The notes: generated by a model not told the origin, from the letters alone. DNA of 64,000 bases from Marthasterias glacialis (GCA_911728455.2 OU452231.1:20130499-20194498), one strand, 5' to 3'; shown: positions 13,659 to 26,470, counted from the first letter of the stretch. Made by a program: numbers and translations.

Positions 13659-14699
13659 AACTGAAACAAGTATTTATGTCTTTCGGTGCGGTTTGTAATG
13701 ACTGATGTTTTCGATTGTGGCTTTTAGATTTAAGCCCATTGTGCCCTTGGACACGGCCGAGGGCATTGTCAGTGTGTCTTCCCTGAGGCGAAGATAAAAA
13801 GATCACATCAAGTAGATTCAGTCAAGACATTTCAAAGTATGTCTTCTATCATATTAAGAGCATAATCTCCCAGAGATAAACTGGAAAGTCACATACTCGA
13901 CAGCTTTACTCTCCAGCATCTGAAGTGGCTAGTTTCAGGGGAGTTGGTGGAGGGATATTTTTGTCAAAGGTGAAGATGGTTTGTGTCGTTTACATTTCTA
14001 CACTTATGTGCCCAGCGTATCTGTCATTGTTAGCACATCTAATCAAATTATGAAAACTGAATCTTACGTTTGGATTACCTCATCCATTACGAGGAGCTAA
14101 TTATAATTCCAATGTCTACAGTAATCCTGAAGGGAAGAGTCCTTTGTTGTAAAGCTTTCTTTCTTGTCATGGACGTTGGTTTTGTAATAATCTAATTATG
14201 CTAACGATAATTCGTTCAGCTGGTGGATGTTGCGTATCATTTCCAGCATCCTATCTTTGACACATCCCATCCCACCCTCGTCAATTGTAATTATTTAGTC
14301 TGATCAATACTATGCTGGTCGCCCACATACATTCATAGAACGGTCATGCCATGCGTAAAAAAAAACACAAGAAATATTAAAGTCTATACAGAAATATACG
14401 CGTTGTTGACGAGTGTATAACAACAATGCTAGAATACCAAGTGTTTTGCTACCCACTCAATTAAAACTGATATGTGTGTACACAACACTTGGCCCACAGA
14501 CTACGGCATCTATTTAAGGATGTGATCAAAAGTGAAGGAGGAATAACGATGGTCAAGTTATAAAATAACAAACGCTGCAAGAAGCATCTGATGAAGGCGG
14601 TTTTATACAGTTCATTACCCTCGTGCAGTGTCGATGATGAATGTATAGAACACTTTGAAAGTTTGAAATATTTGACCGGTTGAAAGCAATTAAAACTTC

Positions 14700-14889
14700 C
14701 CTCAGCCAGACTCTTCCCTCAACCCCCTTTTCGGTGTTCATCCCTAGCATCTTCTGGCTGCTTCCTGCCTCTCTCTTTTCACTTCTTTCCACTTGACTGC
14801 TTCTGTTACTCTTGTGTACTTGTATTTGTGTGCTGTGTTGTCATTTAGCCTTTGAGAAAGACTCTGCCAGGGTCGAAACGTGAGGCCAT
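14700..14889 (+). repeat. Retroelement 3' fragment with hairpin-GAAACGT motif, copy 2
   Basis: A pyrimidine-rich stretch leads into TTTGAGAAA, a hairpin (GACTCT, loop GCC, AGGGTC at 14860-14874) and GAAACGTGAGGCC. It matches the copy near 3250 over about 39 bases. The stem base pair that differs stays paired (T-A in copy 1, T-G here). This is probably the 3' end of a non-LTR or Penelope-like retroelement. Confidence 0.5.
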
Positions 14890-16084
14890 TAACTAAAAGT
14901 TTTGCAATTAGACTTAATGGTAATACAAGGTAGATGTCTCACTTTGATGACATTATCGTCAAATGCCTCGACAATTAATGGCTCGTTAAAAAAAAAGTAA
15001 TTTGTTGTCAAGAATTTGATATTATCCTTAATTTGTAAGCTTCAGGATGTCCTTGGGTGACTTTTAATACCGGTACTCGTATTACACGAAGTTTAATTAA
15101 ACTGCAAACCTCTCGGTAGGTGAACAATTCTGCCACCATTACAAATGATGTACCTCATCTTGAGAGAGTAAAAGGGTACAGTGATGACAGTTACCATAAA
15201 AGTCACACATTACCTGAATTCAAACAGAGTATACAAGATAACAGGAGCAGTTTCGTAAACATAACATACGCTACCCTTTGAGCCCTGTTAACAATCTTGA
15301 ACTTGCTGACATCGACAATCCTCTCTGATATGTTTTAATTTTCCTAAAACGGCAACAAGTAACATTGTGCGCACTCAGCAGCTGACCATGATAGAAGTGA
15401 AAGAAAGGATCTCACACGCGTATCGGAAATGGATACAAGTCATCTGGGTCGTTGGTGAAACATTAAACGTCATATCATCTTAAAATTACGTGACATCAAG
15501 ACTTTAAATTTGTTGCAGTCATATCTGATTTAAAATTAGCACAACTGTAAGAGAAGTTATCTTATATAAAAAAAAAATCAAAATAAAAAAAATTAAAAAA
15601 AGTTGTCTTCACAGAAAACAAGTGTTATCCTGGTCATATTACGCTTTCCCATATCATAAGTGCAAGCCTACAGAAATACTTCCTCCTGATATTTTTGCGC
15701 CTTACATCATTTAAAGAATCCGGTTACTTAGACACGCCAGAAGGCACTCGGTATCATCAAGAAATAACATACAACAACATCTTCAACAAGAAATCAATTC
15801 CTAATAAAAAAAAAATTAAAAAAAATTAAACGTCTTCCTTTTTGAAAAGCCCTGATTGGATTGACATTGATTTAACCCAAACGCATTTAGCTGGTTACGT
15901 CCAGCAACTTAATGATTGATTTAAGAGTTATCAATCCCACATTCTTAACATCAAATAGAACATAAACATGCGATTATATGAAAAAGGAAAATGACTGCTC
16001 TTCTGGTTTTTTTTTTTCTCTCTTTTTCAGTTAAAAAATCAAATACCGTTTGTCCATCAAGCCTTTCTCCTCTCCCCCTTCCCT

Positions 16085-16175
<91 letters not shown>
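16085..16175 (+). repeat. Poly-C plus (CT)n microsatellite
   Basis: Eleven C residues are followed by about 39 CT units. The tract lies in the corazonin intron about 0.7 kb before the terminal exon. Two long Ser/Leu frames across it are by-products of the dinucleotide repeat. Confidence 0.97.
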
Positions 16176-16177
<2 letters not shown>

Positions 16178-16589
16178 TCTCCCTGAACTACTTCCGTTTT
16201 CTCAAAGTGAATATCTTACAACAAAATGCACTTTCATTCATCTTTGAATAAGAATATAAGAAGGGCGAGAAACCCTACGGGAGTCTTTCCTAGTCCACTG
16301 AATACACGTCGTGCGCAGCTTAAAGAGTTGACGCCGGCGGAATGGTTTCTTATAACTGACCACACTGCATCTTTGGCTGCTCTTGCATTTAGCACGTTTG
16401 GTTGAAATCTATTCAATACATTAGTTTACTTATTATTTTATGCCCAAGATGTTTTTTTATCATGTTTACGACAGCCCAAGTTGTTTACTTGGTTCTTGCA
16501 AAAGTCCAAACGATAACCGTGTTCTGATTAACGTTATTTATAACTTCCTGTAAGATTCCAAGGCTTGGTTGGTTCTTACAAACAAAACA

Positions 16590-16665
16590 AAAGTAACTGA
16601 GCGCTTTGAGACGCCCATCGGGTGTGATAAAGCGCTATATTATAAGAACTGCATATTAATATTAA
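16590..16665 (+). repeat. SINE 3'-tail fragment
   Basis: The stretch GAGCGCTTTGAGACGCCC ... GATAAAGCGCTATATTATAAGAACTG resembles the 3' tail of the tRNA-derived SINE seen at 38297-38632 (minus strand), which ends GATAAAGCGCATAATAAC. Only the tail is present. Confidence 0.5.
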
Positions 16666-16881
16666 CTGAGCTCTTACGATAAAGGATTGTTTCATAGCTC
16701 ATTTCCCACTTGTTCTAAGGTTAGCTTGAGTCTTACAGAAGTCCATCAAAAAACAACTTTGGTTCTAGAGTTTGTCTCTGATGGAAGTCTGATTTATTTT
16801 GTAGACTGTTCCTTATTTTCTACTGAGATATGAACTCTGTCATTAACCGCTGTTTTTTTAATTGTCTCTATTTTTTTACAG

Positions 16882-16995
16882 CCAGGAGAAACAACGGTAA
16901 CGCTACGGGATATGCTAGTAGACATGAGAGACTACTGCAGTTTCCTCTTGAAGTTACTTGACAACGTTCGGCTGGCTCAAACTGAAAGAAAATGA
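16882..16995 (+). CDS. CRZ: Corazonin precursor, terminal coding exon
   Basis: The exon follows a strong acceptor (CTATTTTTTTACAG) in phase 0, the phase left by the hormone exon. It encodes 37 residues, PGETTVTLRDMLVDMRDYC... ending ...LAQTERK, then TGA at 16993-16995. Joined to the first exon this gives a precursor of 99 residues. The C-terminal part is predicted to be an amphipathic helix with one cysteine (Cys19 of the exon). Such a helical C-terminal associated peptide after the dibasic site fits the layout of GnRH/corazonin precursors, in which its role is poorly known. Support comes from matching phase, a good acceptor, an open frame in the expected place and a downstream poly(A) signal. 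A conserved-sequence match is lacking, so the assignment is an inference, though a good one. Confidence 0.75.
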   Translation, partial: PGETTVTLRDMLVDMRDYCSFLLKLLDNVRLAQTERK

Positions 16996-17576
16996 CACTT
17001 CTAAGATGGAAATCAGACGCCAGACTACTACGACGTCTATCTTTGTCTATCTTGCGAATTAGAGGAGGCTGTGCACAGACATGAATGCAGGACCCTATTA
17101 CCAGGGAGACCATGGGCAGTTCAGATTCTCTACTTTAGAGTAGTGACGTCATTCCGCAGGATAAACAATGATGGATGCAAATCGACTGAGAGCGAACACT
17201 CTATTGCCTATGGGGTTACTTTCCTTCTCACAGCGACTGTGAAATTAAACCAGACAACGGGAAAGTGAAAACGACAAACTTGTACATTTTCAGAATAGTA
17301 CAACAGCCTCTTTTCGATTGTGTTCTTTTTGTGTGGACGCAGGAGTCTTTTCTGCGCGCCTATTCTCAAACTCTTTTGACAACACGGCTACTAAAAATTG
17401 ACGTTCCTAACAACATGTTTATTAAATTATTTCCGCCGACATTTTCGACGGTCCGTTTTTTTTCAAAACATCCTTCATTACTTTCGAACACGTGGGGATT
17501 GGAAAAGTAAGTAAAAAAAAAAAACAGTTTCCTTAAAATAACCGATACAATTATTTCCCCCGCCATTTGAAGTTGA

Positions 17577-17582
17577 AATAAA
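17577..17582 (+). terminator. Candidate poly(A) signal of the corazonin gene
   Basis: An AATAAA hexamer lies about 580 bases after the corazonin stop codon and is the first canonical one I noticed. The implied 3' untranslated region is 16996 to about 17600. The hexamer is common in AT-rich DNA, so transcript evidence is needed. Confidence 0.4.
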
Positions 17583-17734
17583 CAAGTACCCTAATACCAA
17601 ATTCGATGTGTACATTTTGATTGTTGCTTATCGCTGTTACATCAATCATCCCTATTTCACAATGAGATTTTTTTTTAGTGATGTTTTTTTTTTTAAACTA
17701 CAAACTAAGGGAAAGCTTTTAATCCGAGCAGCTC

Positions 17735-17962
17735 GTTCATTGGCGTTTACACCACTGCAGCTTTGGCCGTCCAACGCGCGGGTCGACACACAAGCACTGT
17801 GAATCCTCCATGCTGATTGGTACATATGCGCGGATGGCGCGCTATCTTCGCGTTGTGCGCGCACGGCGGCCATAGCTGCGGTGGTGTGTACCACCGCCGT
17901 GAATGAGCCGCTCGGATTAATGTACAAGATCCGCCGTTAGGAACCTAGCAGGGCGGTGAAGC
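17735..17962. promoter_or_regulatory. CpG-rich promoter-like block
   Basis: This stretch is far richer in G+C and CpG than its neighbours (GCGCGG, GCGCGC, TTCGCG, TGCGCGCACGG). It contains two inverted CCAAT motifs (ATTGG at about 17740 and 17816). A perfect 8-bp hairpin lies at 17878-17897 (GCGGTGGT, loop GTGT, ACCACCGC). It starts about 740 bp after the corazonin stop codon. No adjoining coding exon could be identified on either strand, so it may be a promoter of an unseen transcript, an enhancer, or a fragment of foreign repeat. Confidence 0.4.
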
Positions 17963-19304
17963 GATGGGGTAGTTGTATTTAGATTAGAGTCACATAAGTA
18001 ATATTTCTTGTCAGTCCTTTCTGAAAACCGGGTTCCCAAAAGGGTTTTATACCAACCTTGGGTATAATCATGGAAATAGCTTCGATTAGGGGTAAATTTT
18101 CATATAAGATAATTATGAAACTTGCTAAAGAATGTAGTTTTCGACAAAATTGTGCACTTGGCAATCTCTATTGACTGACCGCTGTAAAATAATTGATGTT
18201 TCATTTCCGTTCACATAATTATTATTGTTTGCTTTTTTAGAATTAGAATATCACCGGAGATAATCTTGTAGTGTAATTTAAATAATCGCATCAAAAGTTC
18301 ATGTTGACTGGTTGAGAAATATTCTAATTTAAATATAAAAAATGCTTTCATTTAAAATGAATCGAGCACCCACGGATCCCTTGAGCCTAATTTAGGTTTG
18401 TTCACGTAAATGAATGTATTCCTTATCACAATTAGTTTTTATGTGAGTTGAATGTTCCTTATAGCAAAATTCAGTCCAAATACGAACTGGTTTTAACATT
18501 TTGGTCAAAATTGTAAACAAATACAGCAATGTAAACGCCAGAAGTAATTGGTTGTCATGGCGTATCGCCGCGTGGTGGTCACGGTAGTTCATACTTGCTA
18601 GATTTAATCAAACGAAAGGGAAATTTGATATTTACAAATTGAAAAATAGCAGTCATAACAAACATCATGCCGCCATTTTGACTACTTCATTATTTGAATA
18701 TACACCACGGTATATAATCAATATGCAAACTAGGCTAGCGTTAATATTGTCCAATAGGATATATTATTGAATTGGTAAGAGTGAGTGATGTTTTTCACAC
18801 AAACCTATATTTTCAACTTACATATACTCTAGAGTATCAACCAGAGAAATGAGATGTCTAAATTAAAGTTGCTTTTTTTGTTAGACGTTTCTGTAGGAAA
18901 ATGCTTTGACGACTAAAATAACTCCGTAACAACCAATGGCGATTACTCTGTCCCATTCATCGTGTTTTCACTACGGTGTGGTGAAGGCTTTTTACCTTTA
19001 TTGGTCTGCCTTCGGCATTTTGACCAGAACTTGCAGTTTCAACTATTTCTAAAGGCGTGTAATAATATTTGCACAAAAGGAATGTCAGAACAAATTATAA
19101 ATAAAGGCTCGCACTAGTCCCAGGAAAAAACAGCATCTCTATCATTTTATCAGTAAATATTTTTATGGAACCAAAAACCAAAACAAAAAAACAATTGATT
19201 TGTAATATGTATACATCTTAGAATTAACTCCTTTGATTTGACTCCCAAAATATGTTAGTTCGATTCTATATTTGAAATACGAAAAAAACAGAGATGGGTC
19301 TGCA

Positions 19305-19511
19305 GTCGATTTCACGAAGCGCTAAGATCAATCTTAAGATGAGTAAATGTATGAATCCTTCTTAGTTGCTAAGGAAAGTGTGATGTCACAATACAAATCA
19401 CTGTGCATCTTAAAGTTAGCATGACTCCTAAGTAAGGAAGAGTTTGATGAAATTTACTGCTAGACTCCTTTCTTCACTGAGAATCATTTACGTACCGGTG
19501 GTAAAATCGAC
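19305..19511. mobile_element. MITE-like inverted-repeat element
   Basis: The ends are GTCGATTTCAC at 19305-19315 and the near-complement GTAAAATCGAC at 19501-19511. Internal blocks are partly self-complementary (CCTTCTTAGTTGCTAAGG). The GATTTCAC end is shared with the foldback element at 40205-40341. A short non-autonomous DNA transposon is the likely reading. No target duplication is evident. Confidence 0.45.
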
Positions 19512-22500
19512 CAAATGATGGGCCCAAGTAACTCTTCAAAATGTCCAAGGCACACTGTAAAACAATTCAGCAAGAAACCGTTACCAGTTCCATTGTGTCT
19601 TGTGTTGTAAGTATGAGAATTGTGTTCTGATCCTCGGTTGATCCGAAAAGGATCATAGGGGTAAAATCAGGCTTGAAATGTGGGTCAAGTATGTCTTGTT
19701 GGACTAAGATCAATCTGACTCGGATTTGGGGTTACTGTGACCTTTGGGGTTATTTGTAATATTGCTTCCGGGTCATTTACATCTGCTTTTGAGGTCAGTT
19801 TGATCGTTTCCTTGTCATTATATCTTATCTGGGTCAGGCAGGACGATTTTCTAGATAATTCTGATCTAGATTTTAAGGAACAATTATTCTTTGGTTTAGT
19901 AATAATAAAAGGGTCTTGTATGCACTTCATACATTTATGATTGCAGGCACGTAGCCATATTCTTAAAAAATAATAATAATAAGTTAGAATGTGGAGTACA
20001 GTGTATATAAAAGGCGTACAATCTATTATTTTGGCTTCATTTTATCATCTTGAATAAATTATTTGAAAAACAATAGCCTATGTGTATTTGTCTAAACATT
20101 TCAGCTAGTTAACGAACGGACTGTGAATGATTTATGCCTGAGGTTTCCAATGTTGTCATTTTTACTCCAGTTCATCGATACCAATAGTGTATGGTTGTTG
20201 AATCATTTAAAACATTTCAAGTTTTTGACAATCAAAGTTTAAATAATTCATCACAAAATACATTGTGGATGCTCATTTGTACAAACATTAGATATCATTG
20301 ACCCTCCAAAGGAAATATTTATGACACAAGTCCCTAAGGTTTGGTGATAACAAAAGCTTGATGACTTTCCATCACTCATATATGTAATAGGAGTCGAAAT
20401 CTCTACTCTTGTTCCCCTTGGGATCGTTAAAATTCATTCACGGCGACATTTCAGCACCCGCCCATGAGGAGAAAATGAAAGGGAACACGCCTTCATGAGC
20501 GACAGGAAGTAGAGCTTCCGGAATTATACCGAGTACAAAGCGTATTCAGAAAAATGGAACGCGTAGAAGTTTAGCAAATAGACGCAGTGCGACGACTTTT
20601 TTTGGCTACATTTTTATGCTAATTTTGAAACACAATGTGGTTTTATTGCATGGAAGTGGTCAATTCTATAGTGGAGAGTTGATATTTGATAGATCTACAT
20701 CGAAGACATATTCTGGTAGGTCTAAATTACAGACTGGCTTCACAGACTATCTGAGGCTGACAGAAAAATGCACTGGCCTGTTTTCTGTAAAAAAAATTCT
20801 GCGACTGAATAAAAATCATGAATGTATTTAATATGAATAAATCAGTTTACACATTTCTCATGAAGGTAAGGGGAAAAGAAATTTGAAGCTTAAAAGTCGG
20901 AAATGAATTCAAATTCAATCAAATTATTTGTAAATTGGAAACCTGCTTGCATTGAGCTCAAATAAGGTAATCAATTGACGCTTATATTTGTTGCATAAGT
21001 CATTTTTCAGATAAATACGCCATAATGTATATAAAACAGTATTATAAAGTCAGATGGTTCTCAAGATAACGCCTTATAATGATTATTCTAAACACAATTA
21101 TTTCTTTGGACAATAAGTGGCATGTTTATCCAGATGAATAACCAGCACCTTTTTCGTAGGGGGTGGGCAAGGGGCACAGATATTTGTAGAGGGGAACATT
21201 TCAGTTAAAATTGCCTGATTATAGCAAATTTCGCAGTGTCCAGAGGCTGACAGGGGGGAAGCGGGGGGATTTTCCACAGGGGGCAGCTTTGCCCCACGGC
21301 TACGCCCCTTGGTTTATCAAATTGATAACGGTAACTTCCAATTAGTACATTTCATGAAGGCCGTTTGAGTACCTACGTGGACACTGCTCAGTTCCATCTT
21401 CATATACCGCGTTCAAGACGAACTTGACAAATTGGCTCACTCTCGACCCATCATCACTTGAAATCGTTTTATACTTTTAAATATTCCTGAATGTCGACTG
21501 GAGTAACTTTTATATATTTGCATGATGCCACTTGCCTGACATTAATTTAACTCAAGCCGATATCTCAAAGGTAAACTTGGACTCTAATGGTATTCGAATA
21601 AACAGTTCGTGTCAGCTTGAATATTCCACAGACAAGAATCTTTTAAAAAAATGTATTTTCAGTTTTGTACGTTCTTATGGCACAAGGGAATGGGTTACTT
21701 ATTAAATTCAGCCGTCCCCCGTAGTTGACAAACGTCAATACGACACAAAAGCAAAGGGTGATCGCAGGAAGGGCTTGGTGTGTTAAGATTTCTAACAACC
21801 TTCTGGTCAGACGTGTTGCATACATACCACACTTTTATCTCACTCGTCAACCTTAATTTGTTTTTCAGATAATATATGCTAAGATCTACAAACCTTCTGA
21901 AGCCTGTGTACGCACTCTGTAACCAAAGCTGTCAATTTTAATTTAGCAGAAATAGAAACTCGAGTATTAAAGGTCGATGAAAACTAAACAGTTTTATTTC
22001 TACGGATGCGTCAGGTTGATCAATCGAAACTACTCACTCCACGTTGGGGAAATTTCTTTGTGTTTGCACATGATAATACTAATCTAAAGAAAATAATAAA
22101 GCTGATTTCTTAATACAAACAATTCTCTGTTAGTACGTTCGCCTGAAACATGCCACCTCTGCAGATGAGTAGGTGTTTTTATCTTTCCTCTTCCCTCCTT
22201 TCTATTTGCTTTTCTTTTTTTCTTTTTAAGACGTTTATGCAGTGTAGATCTAGCCAACTGACATAATATTACTTCACTTCCACAAAACGGGGACATTTCT
22301 TGGGGCTATACGTTCAAGGCTTACACTCTTATAACTCGAAAGGGGATAAGTTGATAAAATGACTTTGACTAGCCTCTTAAAGTTGTAGATAGAAATTCAC
22401 TCTAATCGATTGAAACTAGGAACAACCTGCAGATGATTGTTGCCATATGGCAAATAAATCTATCCTTTACATAAAAAACGCTCTGTAAAACTAGAAAGAC

Positions 22501-25094
22501 CTTTTTGTGAGGATCTTTTGGTGATTGAAAAAAATATATATAATAGTAAAATTCTTACAGGAAAACAGACGCGTTTCTGGTACTGGAACCTTGTACACTA
22601 GGGACATTGCAGGTTTTTGCATAAATAAAATAATGTGAATACGATTGTTCATACTGCGCAACATTCACGTGCGAGGTGATGTACGGGCCTCCACATTGAC
22701 ACTAACTTTGGCCATTCATATTCACAACCGTGGCCCTAATTGAAAAACTGCAAACACATTATGGTATCAATATTGAAGCCTTATATAAGTGCACAATATA
22801 CTGTAGCCAATAACTGCGTCCATCTAAGTGCCTTGCTTCGGTCTTTCCCTCCAGCACGCCTGTATGAGCTGGATAACGGAATATTCTATTTAATTACTGA
22901 TTTGTCCGTCTGTTCAATGAACTTGACGGCCTTCGACGTTGATAGAAAACTCTTTACAATCTCTTTATTCCCAAACAAAACTCTTTATAACAACAGCAAG
23001 TTGTTATAACTACATGCACGTGATCGGCAGTCCATTTTGTACACGCTCGTTTCCTAGTCTTTTTGTACGTTCTGAGGAAACAAACAGTCATCTTAGTACT
23101 GTGTTTTATAAAGATCGTCGCGTGTGGAACCTTAGTGGAGTTACCTGAGCATCTTCATCGTGATTAACCATGAACTACAAATGTACGAGTTTGTCATTGA
23201 CAACACAACTTTTTTTTATCCACTATGTAAATGTGGGGAAAATCGATATGGAATCTTACAGTCGTCTGATATTTTCCAATCAACTAATTGATCTATTGAT
23301 ATATAATATCGACTGATTCATTATCAAGTTCCACTTTAAGATGTGCTGAACCGGTACTTCTTGATATCATGGTGCCGTCATCACAAATCACCATTGTCTT
23401 GACTTCCATTATTGTAATACTATAAGGATACCATAGTAATGCTATCGTCTTGTATTTTTTCCTCTTTATAGCAAGGGATTTCACGATTGTTGCTCTTCAT
23501 GTCCAGTTATTCTAACATCAAACTTAAAACAAGTACGAGTAGCCTAGACCTTATTTCGTCTGATCGAAAACCATTCAGAACGACCAGAACAGGGTTTGTT
23601 ATTTTCTTCTCAGAATGTACGAGGCATTTTAACGATGACGTCTAGGGATCATTTCTTCAAATTGATACCATCACCTTGTGGAATTTGAACCGAAGAGGGC
23701 GCAAGTATTTCTCTTTAAGACAAATGACAATAGCGTGTGATCAATTTCTTTTTCCGTTTAATGTAATGCCTTAAACCAATGGGATGGATTTATCGGTCTA
23801 CGATGACCAATTAACTCCTTACCCCCCTTACCGTATTATTTTAAAAACTTTAATCAAGACAGGTGTATAGACATTATTATGGCATACCCGTCCGTCTAAA
23901 TCAAGTCAAGAGCAAAAACAATTACAGTATAACTCAATATTGACAAAGAAAGGTGAAACAAATCCAGTGCAGTATTTTGACCACAGGGTACGAAATACTA
24001 GCAAAGATTCGACCCACTCTTATTGATACCTACACTTACTGCTGCAAGGTAGAGTTGTGATGACGTGAATTGTTGTAGTGTTTTCTTTTCCATTTTTAAA
24101 GAAATGTATAAGCGCCTTGAGATATTGAAGGCATTAAAATACAGTCTCTCAACCTAAATTGAAGAGCAATTTCTTGCCGGGCACTTTGGAAAGGAAACCG
24201 CATTATTGTGGTTTGCCGGGGTTTTTGTCAAGATAGACAACCGCGGGATAACTGTGCCTTTAAGAAGCATCATAGACGTGGGTATCTCAATAAATTACAA
24301 TTTTATTATCATATGTATATAGGATCAATTCACTCAGAATAAAAGGCTTTGTACACAATAGCTCTATTGTTTATTTCATTGGGTAACAATTGCACTGACT
24401 ACGCGGGTTGCTATTTATAGCAAAGTATAAGGACGAATCTGCTTCGTCTTTGTTTACGTTCAGTTCCATCTTCAGAATTGTTTTTACACCCTAAAGCAGG
24501 TATCTTAAACATTATATACCCTTGCAGGTATTAATTTGTGAATACTTAAGACGATGTAGGGATTCTGAGGTTGATATAGCATCTGAGAATATACTCTGGA
24601 TAGTCTTGTTATTCTTCCCTTATGAATGCCTATGAGTGACATTTCTGATTGGAGTTTATTTCTTTACTTTTTGGATATTTGTATTGTATATTATTAAGCA
24701 CAAAGACATTTTCAAAATGAAGTGTGATTCACTCTTAATTAATTACAATAATCAATCTGATAGTCGCTTTCCGAACAGAACAATATCAGAAGTAGACAAA
24801 CGCGACAATATTCAATTCACCTCTTTAAAATAAAGGTACATTCGATGTGTCGGACAAGTGCCAACAGTTCACATGGGTTTTACGAATTCAAACATTGCTT
24901 CAAATTTATGGGGGAAAAGTCATCTAACAACGGTGTAAACTTACCACGACAAGTGACTTTTCATCGGGAGAGGAGGGACTGAGGCAAGCTCGTCCACCTT
25001 ACCAATAAAGGAAATAATATATCATTTAAAAAAAGACTGGCCCACCAGAATATACCAATATGTGACATGACAAACATACACCCACACACCCCAA

Positions 25095-25148
25095 AAACAT
25101 GTTAGTTCACCCACAAAAACATGTTAGTTCACCCACAAAACATCTGTT
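25095..25148. repeat. Short tandem repeat, 21-bp unit, about 2.5 copies
   Basis: The unit AAAACATGTTAGTTCACCCAC is repeated, with the last copy diverged. No coding role is evident. Confidence 0.7.
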
Positions 25149-26164
25149 AGGGCCACACGCCTATTTGACCGTATAATTGCCGTAAAAGATCAATCCATGC
25201 TTGTAATACGGCTTTACTTTTGGCTTTTAAGTTAATTTTAAAAATGTGTGGTTTCGACGTGGGAAGTTTCAAAATGGTGGCTGGAGCTTAAACCGGATTC
25301 GGGTAGTGTAGGTGTGTCGACTATCAATTCAATTCCAATCAGTTCAGTATCATAAATACTATAGTCAGGGGACTTTAAGACGCGAGGGAGAGACAGACAG
25401 GGATTAAAGTCTGGATAATATACCAAAGTCACAGCGCTGATATGAACAGCAGTTTGCCAACGTTGTGCTTTTCTTACATCCATCTAATGAAAGTAAGAGA
25501 ATGTTTATGTGACCATGATATGTCGTATCGAACCGGAAATTGAGCCTATCTCTCGAAAAAGATCAGCCCCCATCTTCCAGCGCATTTCTCAGTATGATAG
25601 ATACGATAACACAAGGGGACTTAATTATTACGTTAAAAGTCAGTTTTGTTCGGGAACTGGTTATTCAGAAGTCTGCAACGAAAGCTCCAAGATGTTATTT
25701 TCTTTAATTATTATCATGACAGCAACCTGTCACCACTACACTGAATAGGACTTTTGAGTGACACAAAAACAACATCAACATTTATAGTGTGCCAATAGTG
25801 CTGTTGATCACAAAATATTATCGCTTCATCGCTTATTGTATCTTGCACGTTGAAAAGAAGCGGTCGTCTTCGACAAATTCGTTGCTATTCATGACGTAAC
25901 ACTTGCTGATGATTAAATTACAAATAAGTGGCCACGCTTTTTTACCTTTCCTGCCGTGGTTTAGGTATCATAAGCAGTGTCCAAATTAACAGCTTCGACA
26001 GTGGCTTTAGCCGGAATGCTGAACAGTCTTATTCTTTAACATTGTCATTGCATGTTCACTAATTGAAAAAAAAAAAAGTAAAACAAGATGGCCGTAATAA
26101 TTGTGGTAGAACCTAAACGATCGAATGAAATAGTAAAGGTAAATCAGCACATGGAACAGCTGAC

Positions 26165-26470
26165 TAGGTGGCGTGTTGTGGCTGAGCGGTCTTGTTCATC
26201 GAACTCAAGTCGTGGTGGCTAAAGTCACCGGAGTGTGAGCTCGAATCAATGGTCGCAACACACTACTTCCATGAGGGAGACACTTTACTACAATTACTTC
26301 TCGTGACCCACGAGTAAATGGATACATGCAAGGGTGGAGATTTTTGATGTGAATGATCAGAAACATCTGCGCCCCCGATTGCCGGTGCCCCATACTCCTA
26401 AGGAGTTGAGATGGATTTAGGAATGCTTTTGGAATGCTGATGAGCATGGGTAATAATATTATAAGTGATA
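26165..26470 (+). repeat. tRNA-derived SINE, family 3 copy A
   Basis: The element begins with an A box TGGCTGAGCGG (26179-26189) of the Leu/Ser tRNA type. A B-box-like block GAGCTCGAATC follows at 26237-26247. The body includes TACTCCTAAGGAGTTGAGA. The same order of blocks occurs on the minus strand at 38297-38632 and, for the 3' half, at 42555-42725. It is a dispersed SINE; the short minus-strand frame over it is not a gene. Confidence 0.75.

Larger units (their letters stand above)
1376..16881 (+). other. Corazonin gene intron (15.5 kb)
   Basis: This is the phase-0 intron between the two corazonin coding exons, with GTAAGT at the start and TTTTTTTACAG at the end. I read several internal acceptor-like sites (for example near 5790, 10560, 11890, 13190 and 16030). 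None gave an open phase-0 exon with a matching donor, so the two exons probably join directly; a small cryptic exon is not excluded. The intron holds a degenerate repeat pair (4.55-4.88 kb), SINE fragments (6.1, 13.5 and 16.6 kb), two retroelement hairpin motifs (3.24 and 14.85 kb) and a CT microsatellite (16.1 kb). The remainder is AT-rich without recognisable function. Confidence 0.75.
17963..26160. other. Intergenic, no gene recognised
   Basis: This is AT-rich sequence with only short, unrecognised frames. A MITE-like element sits at 19305-19511. Several nuclear-receptor half-site-like words (GGGTCA, TGACCT) cluster at about 19680-19840. The segment at 21140-21312 ends in GGCTACGCCCCTT, like one end of the hAT-type MITE at 54.9 kb. 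A three-copy 21-bp tandem repeat is at 25095-25148. A possible SINE tail (AAGCGCCTTGAGA) lies near 24110. Nothing else is interpretable. Confidence 0.6.

Noticed and set aside
15991-16251. Ser/Leu-rich frames
   Set aside because: By-product of the (CT)n microsatellite.
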